5,737 nt of DNA, from contig CABSIA010000168.1 of assembly GCA_902477645.1 (NCBI GenBank), forward strand, positions 1 through 5,737, written 5' to 3'. The notes under the pieces were generated by a model. The model saw nothing but the letters and a program-made list of their open reading frames with translations. It did not search any database and was not told where the DNA came from. The position numbers were made by a program, and so were the translations under genes. Below, piece by piece: positions 1 to 5,706 of the stretch. This DNA comes from an uncultured Prevotella sp. (GTDB lineage: Bacteria; Bacteroidota; Bacteroidia; Bacteroidales; Bacteroidaceae). The stretch's first letter is position 1, and each line of letters starts with the position of its first letter.

Positions 1-25
1 GCATTTCTCACACCTTAATTGCGAA

Positions 26-54
26 CCCAGGGCGCCGCTTCGCTTTGCCCTGGG
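26..54. repeat. GC-rich hairpin, 8-bp perfect stem
   Basis: CCCAGGGC at 26-33 is the exact reverse complement of GCCCTGGG at 47-54, leaving a 13-nt spacer. It lies about 85 nt beyond the stop codon of the minus-strand gene and 12 nt from a second hairpin. From memory, CCCAGGGC...GCCCTGGG units recur between genes in Bacteroidales genomes, so this may be one copy of a dispersed palindromic repeat. It could also end or stabilise the 3' part of the transcript. The inverted repeat is certain; the role is inferred. Confidence 0.6.
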
Positions 55-66
55 CTGTGCGCTTGC

Positions 67-81
67 CGGGCTTTCAGCCCG
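67..81. repeat. Tight GC-rich hairpin, 6-bp stem with 3-nt loop
   Basis: CGGGCT (67-72) pairs exactly with AGCCCG (76-81) around a TTC loop (GAA on the other strand). Read in the minus direction it is the first stable stem after the neighbouring gene's stop, about 60 nt downstream. No U-run follows it on that strand, so a factor-independent terminator role is weak. RNA 3'-end protection or a dispersed REP-like unit fits equally well. Confidence 0.55.
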
Positions 82-139
82 CTCATTACACAATTATTGC
101 GTAAGTTGTTTTTTGCATATTACTAAGCCCGCAACTTTA

Positions 140-2416
140 TTATCTTACGACATACTTCATGGTCTTATTTCCGCTACGAACAATATAAATGCCTGTAGGC
201 AGGGAGCTGAGTGCAGATGCGCCAACCTTAGACACCATCTTATTGCCGCCTATGCCATATACATCAACAACAGACGCGGCATCCGCATTTGCCAGATTAA
301 CGCCTGAAGCCTCATCACAGATTACAACATTGTCGAAAGCCGCAAAACCGGAGTTGCGGGCAAGGAAACTCCATCTGAGAGTAACAAGAGTGCCCGAAGG
401 CTCGTTTATCGGGCAAGCGACTGTTCCGTTAGCCTCCGCAGTGAGGTCAGCAAGGTCGGCCCAGTTTATGCCGCCGTCAACAGACTTCTGCAAAACAAAC
501 TGCGCCGGTCCAGAAGGTCCCGCTTTCTGCTCTACGAAATATTTAGTAAACGTAACCCTCGCATTGTCACCTACAAGCAGCTGCGGAGTGTTTACATAGC
601 ACTGAAGGCGGTTCATACCAGCAGCAACACCTGATATAGACGCGAAATTGCCGCTCAACGCAGCACCGGCTGGAATTTCCTCGCCAAACCAGTTGTCGAA
701 ACGCCAGTTGTACATACCCTTAACCCTGTCATAGAGGTCAACCATCTCTACAGTCCAGTTCTCTGGCAGATGGCCATTGTCGAAGTTCTCCACAACAGCC
801 AAAGGTGTACTTTCAAGAATTGCCCCATACGCCTCGGCTGTAGACGGTAGCGACACGGTACCGTCGGGATAAACGGCATGAACCGAATACAGATACCATC
901 CGGCAGGCACATTCTCGTCGGTAAATGTGAGGGTTGTGAGGTTTTCTGCAAGAAGCTTGTCACCACGATACACGTTGTATTTCTCAGGTGCAGGGTCGGC
1001 ATTTACCGGTGTTTTCCAATTCAATACGCGGTTGCCGCCCTCAACAGCAACAGTAAGGTCTGCCGGAGGAAGCACCGTGCCGGGGCTGACAACGGCATAT
1101 AGCATCTCAGACTCACCCTCGGGCTTAGTATAAACAGCCTGAACACCAAATGTATATACCCCTTTGTACATACCCGTCTGGCCAAGAGAATATTCCTCGC
1201 CATATTCAACACGGCCTATGCTGCGGTTGTTGACATATACGTCATAATATGCAGGCATCAAATTTCCGTCTGGATCTTCCCATGTGACAATAATCTCATA
1301 CTTGCCTGGGGTTGTTGTCTCATAGTATGTCGCCACGACATTTTTCGGCTGGTTAAACTCAAACTCATCAATGTCGACAGTTACTTCTGAAGCGGCATAC
1401 TCCTTGTCCTCAGCCTCCGACCAAGCCATAACCTTGTAGGTATGCCTGCCAACAGACTTTCCTGAGAACTCCTTAAAATGCAAAGCCTTGATATAGTCGC
1501 CAACTATATTGCCGTCGAGATAAACACGGTATGTGGTAAGACCGTTGTTGAGCCATCCGCCGCCAATTATTCCACCTTCTTTCCCCGGAGCCGTCTTTGC
1601 GGGTCTGCCCACCTTGCCGGTGCCGGCCACAGGTGTAAACTTACGGAAAACAGGCTTGCCGTCAAGTGCTCTCTTAATGCTGTTGACAGCAGTATGCTTG
1701 TTTACAGAAAGACGTGGAGCAGCAGTGGCGTTTCCATCTGCGGCAGTAAACTGCACATCGTCTATAGCCCATACGAAGTAAAGTCCGTTATCCTCGGCAC
1801 TGACGGCATTAAAAGCCACGATGGTGTTCTCGTCGGTAGGCTCGCCGAGGAAAAGGGATGCCTTCTGTACAGCATCTTCATCGCCCATGTCCCATCTGCC
1901 GTCCCACAACTCTGTCCAAGTCGCGCCATTGTCACGGCTTATCTTGACATAGTAGTGGTCTGGGAAGGCCTCGTAGCCTCCCACCTCAAGCAACTCCGGA
2001 TGAAGATAATACCAGAAGTCAAGATAAACGGCTCCTGTGCCTGGTCTTACCATCAGCCATTCGTCCTGATGATAGGCAGGGTCGGTATCCTCGCCTGCGC
2101 CAAGAAGCACCAATGCCACACCAGTGCCGCTGTGTGCAAGATTTTGGTCTCCACCTTCCTCAAAGAAATATGAAATCCAGTTGCCCATAGGCTCTTCCTG
2201 AGTGTTTCTAACCTCCCAACCGCCAGCGGGGAACTCCTCTGACTCAAAATCGGTGAAAGAGACTGTCTGACCGGCATTGCCCCAGTCCCACGACAAATCA
2301 ACAACAACGCCGTTTACTGTAGCCGCAAGATTACCAGGAGCTACGGGTGTGAAATCGGCGAATGACAGTTGAGGCACACAGAGCATCAACGCCACAAATA
2401 GTAAAATTTTCCTCAT
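140..2416 (-). CDS. Secreted Fn3 / choice-of-anchor J (cleaved-adhesin-like) protein with T9SS type A-like sorting tail
   Basis: A 758-residue exported protein. Residues 1-20 form a signal peptide: basic MRK start, hydrophobic core, cleavage expected after SFA and before D21. C13 is preceded by Leu, so it is not a good lipobox. Residues 25-50 resemble the first strands of a fibronectin-III fold. Residues 52-225 form a jelly-roll choice-of-anchor J / cleaved-adhesin module (FESEEFPAGGW start, WLMVRPG, YYVKISRDNGATW, end WAIDDVQF). A basic Gly/Pro-rich linker follows (about 230-292), then Fn3-type segments at 293-350, 355-449 and 449-533. A second anchor-J-like module occupies 538-701 (FDNGHLPENW, LQKSVDGGINW, AAFDNVVI). 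The tail at 712-758 has the VDVYGIGG, LPTGIYIV and MKYVVR pattern of type A sorting domains, but is short. In this family such modules mediate adhesion or glycan/protein binding at the cell surface; no catalytic motif is visible. The ATG at 2416 is supported by the signal peptide and a candidate promoter just upstream. The ligand is unknown. Confidence 0.9.
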   Translation of the reverse strand: MRKILLFVALMLCVPQLSFADFTPVAPGNLAATVNGVVVDLSWDWGNAGQTVSFTDFESEEFPAGGWEVRNTQEEPMGNWISYFFEEGGDQNLAHSGTGVALVLLGAGEDTDPAYHQDEWLMVRPGTGAVYLDFWYYLHPELLEVGGYEAFPDHYYVKISRDNGATWTELWDGRWDMGDEDAVQKASLFLGEPTDENTIVAFNAVSAEDNGLYFVWAIDDVQFTAADGNATAAPRLSVNKHTAVNSIKRALDGKPVFRKFTPVAGTGKVGRPAKTAPGKEGGIIGGGWLNNGLTTYRVYLDGNIVGDYIKALHFKEFSGKSVGRHTYKVMAWSEAEDKEYAASEVTVDIDEFEFNQPKNVVATYYETTTPGKYEIIVTWEDPDGNLMPAYYDVYVNNRSIGRVEYGEEYSLGQTGMYKGVYTFGVQAVYTKPEGESEMLYAVVSPGTVLPPADLTVAVEGGNRVLNWKTPVNADPAPEKYNVYRGDKLLAENLTTLTFTDENVPAGWYLYSVHAVYPDGTVSLPSTAEAYGAILESTPLAVVENFDNGHLPENWTVEMVDLYDRVKGMYNWRFDNWFGEEIPAGAALSGNFASISGVAAGMNRLQCYVNTPQLLVGDNARVTFTKYFVEQKAGPSGPAQFVLQKSVDGGINWADLADLTAEANGTVACPINEPSGTLVTLRWSFLARNSGFAAFDNVVICDEASGVNLANADAASVVDVYGIGGNKMVSKVGASALSSLPTGIYIVRSGNKTMKYVVR

Positions 2417-2445
2417 ACGGTTTTTGCTTTTAAATTATACAAGTG

Positions 2446-2475
2446 CAAATATAGGCATTTATTTTGAAACTCAAC
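2446..2475 (-). promoter_or_regulatory. Candidate promoter of the secreted-protein gene
   Basis: Reading the minus strand, TATATTTG at 2453-2446 matches the Bacteroidetes -7 consensus TAnnTTTG exactly. GTTG at 2475-2472 matches three of four bases of the -33 TTTG element. The spacer is 18 bp, slightly shorter than the typical 19-21. Transcription would start near 2440 and give a leader of roughly 25 nt ending in an A-rich stretch before the ATG. Sequence match only. Confidence 0.55.
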
Positions 2476-2503
2476 GGTTTCTACAATAAAATATCTTCTC
2501 TTT

Positions 2504-2535
2504 CTTGCCATTCTCACAGAAAGTCTGTAACTTTA
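2504..2535 (+). promoter_or_regulatory. Candidate promoter of the receiver/ATP-grasp gene
   Basis: TAACTTTA at 2528-2535 matches the Bacteroidetes -7 consensus TAnnTTTG except at the last base. CTTG at 2504-2507 lies 20 bp upstream and matches three of four bases of the -33 TTTG. Transcription would begin around 2540-2543, only about 17-20 nt before the ATG at 2560. If correct, the upstream in-frame TTG at 2464 lies outside the transcript, which supports ATG 2560 as the real start. Confidence 0.45.
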
Positions 2536-2559
2536 CGCCAACTTAAACACAACCACTAT

Positions 2560-5517
2560 ATGGAGACAAAGATACCGCAAGAATGGAACAAGTTTTACCT
2601 TAAAGACGTCACCTTCGTAAACCTTATGATGCGGCGCGTCTACAACGTGCTTATCGTCGCAAACCCCTACGACGCCTTCATGCTCGAGGACGACGGACGC
2701 GTGGAAGAGAAAATCTACAACGAATACATGCAGCTGGGGCTGCGGTACCCGCCTACCTTCACTCAGGTATCTACCACCGAAGAGGCAGAGAAGGTGCTGC
2801 GGACCACTAACGTTGACCTGGTATTGTGCATGCCGGGCAATGCCGACAATGACGCATTCACCGTGGCACGTGACATTAAAAGCAAGTTCCCCGACATACA
2901 CTGCATAGTGCTGACTCCGTTCTCGCACGGCATAACACGGCGTATGCAGAACGAGGATCTCTCGGTGTTCGACTATGTTTTCTGCTGGCTCGGAAACACA
3001 AACCTCATACTCTCCATCATAAAGCTCATCGAGGACAAAATGAACATTGAGCACGACATAGAGGAGGCGGGCGTACAGATGATTTTGCTCGTCGAGGACT
3101 CCGTGAGGTTCTACAGCTCCATTTTGCCCAACCTCTACAACTACATTCTGCTGCAAAGCCAGAGATTCTCGACTGAGGCACTGAACCAGCACGCCGCCAC
3201 CATGCGAATGCGCGGAAGGCCAAAGGTGGTGCTGGCAAGAACATACGAGGAGGCAATGGCACTGTACGAGAAATATAAGGACAACACTTTGGGTGTGATA
3301 AGCGACGCGCGCTTCCCAAAAGACGGCGTGAAAGACGACGACGCCGGACTGAAACTGCTACGTGCAATAAGGGCACAAGACGAATTTGTGCCGCTCATCA
3401 TGGAAAGCTCCGACAGCATAAACAGGCAGAGGGCTGAGGCAGAGGGGTTCCGCTTTGTCGACAAGAACAGCAAGAAGATGAGCATAGACCTCAAACGCAT
3501 TTTCGAGGAGCACATGGGATTTGGCGACTTCATTTTCCGTGACCCGAACACACACGAGCCGCTGGTGCGCATACACTCTCTGAAGGAGCTGCAGGACAAC
3601 ATCTTCAAGATACCGCGCGACTCCATGCTCTACCATATCTCACGAAACCACATGAGCCGCTGGCTGTGCGCAAGAGCCATATTCCCAGTGTCGGCATTCC
3701 TGAAACAGGTCACATGGCACAAGCTGCAGGATGTTGACGCTCACCGCCAGATTATTTTCGACGCCATTGTGCAATACCGACACATGAAAAACATCGGCGT
3801 GGTGGCTGTATTCGACCGTGGAAAGTTCGACAAATACGCCCACTTCGCACGCATAGGCGAAGGCTCGCTCGGCGGAAAGGGAAGAGGACTGGCCTTCCTC
3901 GACAACATAATAAAACGGCAGCCGGAGTTCTCGCAATATCCGGGCGTTACCGTGCAAATACCCAAAACGGTGGTGCTCTGCACGGATATGTTCGACCAGT
4001 TTATGGAGCAGAACAACCTGTACCAGATTGCCCTCAGCGACGCTTCGGACGAGGAGATACTCGACGCATTCCTGAAAGCGCAGCTGCCAGACTCGCTAAC
4101 CGACGACTTCTTCACTTTCTTCGAGGCTACGGGCAGCCCCATCGCCGTACGCTCGTCGTCGCTGCTTGAGGATGCCCACTATCAGCCTTTTGCAGGAATT
4201 TACTCCACATACATGATACCATGGCTTGACGACAAATATGCCATGCTACGAATGCTTGCCGCCGCCATAAAGAGTGTCTACGCATCGGTATACTATCACG
4301 ACTCGAAGGCTTACATGACCGCCACGAGAAACGTGATAGACCAGGAGAAAATGGCCGTAATCCTGCAGGCTGTCGCAGGCAACAGCTATGGCGACAAGTA
4401 CTATCCCAACATGAGCGGCGTGCTGAGGTCGATAAACTACTACCCAATAGGCGACGAGAAGGCTGAGGAGGGTATCGCGTCACTTGCATTGGGACTCGGA
4501 AAATACATCGTAGACGGAGGACAGACCCTGCGTGTATCACCATACCATCCAGACCAGGTGCTGCAGACATCGGAAATGGAGACGGCTCTGAGAGAGACAC
4601 AGACAAAGTTCTACGCCCTCGACATGAAGCATGTGGGCGAGGATTTCAAAGTAGACGACGGTTTCAACATTCTGCAACTGAAAGTCAAGGAGGCCGACGC
4701 CGACGGCTCGCTCAACTACATAGCGTCCACCTACGACCCATACGACCAGGTGATACGCGACGGAATATACGAGGGCGGAAGAAAGATAATATCGTTCTGC
4801 GGAGTGCTGCAACAGGGAATACTGCCTCTGCCCCAGCTGCTGCAGATATCGATGAGATACGGGCAGGAGGCCATGCGGCGCCCCGTAGAGATAGAGTTCG
4901 CATGCAACATAAACAAAGACCGCACCGCCGACTTCTATCTGCTGCAAATACGGCCTATAGTCGACTCAAAGCAGGTGCTCAACGAGGATGTGGCGGCTAT
5001 AAGCGACGGCCGCTGCCTGCTCCGCTCGCACAAGTCGCTCGGGCACGGCATTTACGAGGATGTGACTGATGTGGTCTACGTGAAATACGACGACAACTTC
5101 TCTGCCATGAACAACCACCGTGTGGCTGAGGACGTTGAGCGCATCAACCGCAAGTTCCTTGCCGAGGACAAAGGCTACATACTCGTAGGGCCTGGACGAT
5201 GGGGCTCAAGCGACTCATGGCTTGGCGTACCTGTAAAATGGCCGCACATATCGGCTGCGCGGGTAATAGTCGAGGTGGCGCTGAAAAACTATCGTGTAGA
5301 CCCGAGTCAGGGCACTCACTTCTTCCAAAATCTGACATCGTTCGGTGTGGGATATTTCACTATCGACACGAATACCGGCGACGGACTGTTCAGAAAGGAA
5401 ATTCTCGACGCAATGCCCGCTGTTGACGAAACAGAATACGTGCGCCACGTGTCGTTCCCTACCCCATTACGAATACTCATGGACGGTATGAAACAGGAGG
5501 GAGTCGTGCTGATGTAA
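2560..5517 (+). CDS. Tandem receiver-like / PPDK-type ATP-grasp protein (PEP/pyruvate-binding domain family), not a complete PEP synthase
   Basis: A 985-residue protein with no signal peptide or membrane segment, so probably cytoplasmic. Residues 28-160 form a degenerate receiver-like domain. Residues 173-316 form a second receiver with acidic pair E179/D180, likely phospho-acceptor D249, S283/S284 and K302. Residues 317-428 are a family-specific middle region (SMLYHISRNHMSRWLCARAIF). Residues 429-800 are the ATP-grasp domain shared with pyruvate phosphate dikinase and PEP synthase: GSLGGKGRG with K440, VRSSSLLED with R531, FAG at 544-546, Q603, SGV at 619-621, GLG at 645-647, E777/E779, and LQIRP with Q796/R798. 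By motif alignment all the usual ATP ligands are kept. Residues 801-985 form a conserved C-terminal domain with GPGRWGSSDSWLG (877-889) and DPSQGTHFFQ (914-923). The phosphohistidine swivel (TSHAAI-type motif) and PEP/pyruvate TIM barrel are absent, so PEP synthesis is not expected. A signal-controlled phosphotransfer role is inferred. ATG 2560 is chosen because a promoter lies just upstream and similarity to remembered homologs begins there; the 32-codon TTG extension to 2464 looks non-coding. The substrate is unknown. Confidence 0.88.
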   Translation: METKIPQEWNKFYLKDVTFVNLMMRRVYNVLIVANPYDAFMLEDDGRVEEKIYNEYMQLGLRYPPTFTQVSTTEEAEKVLRTTNVDLVLCMPGNADNDAFTVARDIKSKFPDIHCIVLTPFSHGITRRMQNEDLSVFDYVFCWLGNTNLILSIIKLIEDKMNIEHDIEEAGVQMILLVEDSVRFYSSILPNLYNYILLQSQRFSTEALNQHAATMRMRGRPKVVLARTYEEAMALYEKYKDNTLGVISDARFPKDGVKDDDAGLKLLRAIRAQDEFVPLIMESSDSINRQRAEAEGFRFVDKNSKKMSIDLKRIFEEHMGFGDFIFRDPNTHEPLVRIHSLKELQDNIFKIPRDSMLYHISRNHMSRWLCARAIFPVSAFLKQVTWHKLQDVDAHRQIIFDAIVQYRHMKNIGVVAVFDRGKFDKYAHFARIGEGSLGGKGRGLAFLDNIIKRQPEFSQYPGVTVQIPKTVVLCTDMFDQFMEQNNLYQIALSDASDEEILDAFLKAQLPDSLTDDFFTFFEATGSPIAVRSSSLLEDAHYQPFAGIYSTYMIPWLDDKYAMLRMLAAAIKSVYASVYYHDSKAYMTATRNVIDQEKMAVILQAVAGNSYGDKYYPNMSGVLRSINYYPIGDEKAEEGIASLALGLGKYIVDGGQTLRVSPYHPDQVLQTSEMETALRETQTKFYALDMKHVGEDFKVDDGFNILQLKVKEADADGSLNYIASTYDPYDQVIRDGIYEGGRKIISFCGVLQQGILPLPQLLQISMRYGQEAMRRPVEIEFACNINKDRTADFYLLQIRPIVDSKQVLNEDVAAISDGRCLLRSHKSLGHGIYEDVTDVVYVKYDDNFSAMNNHRVAEDVERINRKFLAEDKGYILVGPGRWGSSDSWLGVPVKWPHISAARVIVEVALKNYRVDPSQGTHFFQNLTSFGVGYFTIDTNTGDGLFRKEILDAMPAVDETEYVRHVSFPTPLRILMDGMKQEGVVLM

Positions 5518-5524
5518 CCGGGAG

Positions 5525-5543
5525 GGCAGGTTTCCAACCTGCC
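5525..5543. repeat. Perfect 8-bp hairpin directly after the stop codon; REP-like unit
   Basis: GGCAGGTT (5525-5532) pairs exactly with AACCTGCC (5536-5543) around a TCC loop, starting 7 nt after the TAA of the ATP-grasp gene. No U-run follows, so it is not a textbook intrinsic terminator, though it could protect the mRNA 3' end. Translated on the minus strand it reads AGWKPALPV. From memory, WKPALP-type strings recur in many spurious short predicted proteins, which suggests a widely dispersed palindromic repeat. Confidence 0.6.
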
Positions 5544-5547
5544 ACAA

Positions 5548-5581
5548 CAAGCAATAAAACTTGCATACGAAAGATTGCTTG
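5548..5581 (+). terminator. Possible weak terminator hairpin (8-bp inverted repeat)
   Basis: CAAGCAAT (5548-5555) is the exact reverse complement of ATTGCTTG (5574-5581), with an 18-nt loop. It lies 30 nt beyond the stop of the plus-strand gene and is followed by GGTAATTATTCTT, a T-rich but not clean U-tract. The stem is perfect but A/T-containing and the loop is long, so terminator function is only one reading; it may instead be a protein-binding inverted repeat. Confidence 0.3.
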
Positions 5582-5706
5582 GGTAATTATTCTTGACGTT
5601 TTACAAGACTCTTCCGTATGTATTGCCGGAGTCATTGGTATCCGTTTAAAAACGCATGCGGCTGCGTTGGCGATAAGATTATTAATCATAAGCGGTCGAA
5701 AGATTG
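5568..5706. repeat. 10-bp direct repeat pair CGAAAGATTG
   Basis: CGAAAGATTG occurs at 5568-5577 and again at 5697-5706, identical over 10 bases and differing on both flanks; 119 bp lie between. The first copy overlaps the right arm of the 5548-5581 inverted repeat. Exact 10-base repeats within a 200-base spacer are uncommon by chance but not rare enough to prove a function. The intervening DNA shows no transposase gene. Confidence 0.4.
5651..5668. repeat. Short inverted repeat AACGCA/TGCGTT
   Basis: AACGCA (5651-5656) pairs exactly with TGCGTT (5663-5668) around a 6-nt TGCGGC loop, preceded by an A-run. On the minus strand the stem is followed by TTTTTAAACGG (five T's starting at 5650), which gives it the look of a small intrinsic terminator for a transcript arriving from the right edge of the window. 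The stem is only 6 bp, so this stays tentative. Confidence 0.3.

Larger units (their letters stand above)
1..139. other. Intergenic region downstream of the secreted-protein gene
   Basis: No convincing gene lies here. The stretch holds two GC-rich hairpins (26-54 and 67-81, listed separately), a small A/T-rich palindrome CAATTATTG at 91-99, a T6 run at 109-114, and a weak inverted repeat AAGTTG (103-108) / CAACTT (132-137). On the minus strand, the direction of the neighbouring gene, none of the hairpins is followed by a U-run, so no standard intrinsic terminator can be called. Confidence 0.7.
2417..2559. promoter_or_regulatory. Divergent intergenic promoter region
   Basis: This gap of 143 bp separates the start codons of two divergently transcribed genes. 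It is A/T-rich and contains one candidate Bacteroidetes-type promoter on each strand, back to back and separated by about 28 bp. Neither start codon has a purine-rich Shine-Dalgarno sequence; both leaders are short and A-rich, as is usual in Bacteroidetes. A regulator or DNA structural change here could affect both genes, but I see no convincing operator palindrome. Confidence 0.6.

Noticed and set aside
103..137. AAGTTG/CAACTT inverted repeat as a terminator of the secreted-protein gene
   Set aside because: The loop is 23 nt, the stem 6 bp with weak pairs, and the adjacent run is A's rather than U's when read in the gene's direction.
1478..2173. 231-codon plus-strand reading frame inside the secreted-protein gene
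   Set aside because: It is antisense to well-supported anchor-J and linker coding sequence. Its translation has mixed, domain-free composition and no start signal, so it is a shadow frame.
2375..2380. Lipoprotein signal at Cys13 of the secreted protein
   Set aside because: The residue before the Cys is Leu, which does not fit a lipobox, and a good signal peptidase I site (SFA-D) follows at residues 18-21.
2464..2559. 32-codon N-terminal extension of the ATP-grasp gene from a TTG codon
   Set aside because: The stretch overlaps the candidate -33/-7 promoter, has Ser/His/Lys-rich sequence unlike the rest of the protein, and family-like sequence starts at METKIPQEW. ATG 2560 is the better start.
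2533..3192. 219-codon minus-strand reading frame opposite the receiver domains
   Set aside because: It is antisense to clear receiver-domain coding sequence. Its Val/Leu/His-rich translation is typical of a complementary frame and matches no family.
5477..5689. 70-codon minus-strand reading frame at the 3' flank
   Set aside because: It overlaps the end of the ATP-grasp gene in antisense and is built from the hairpin and other repeats (AGWKPALPV). No recognisable domain is seen. Most likely spurious.
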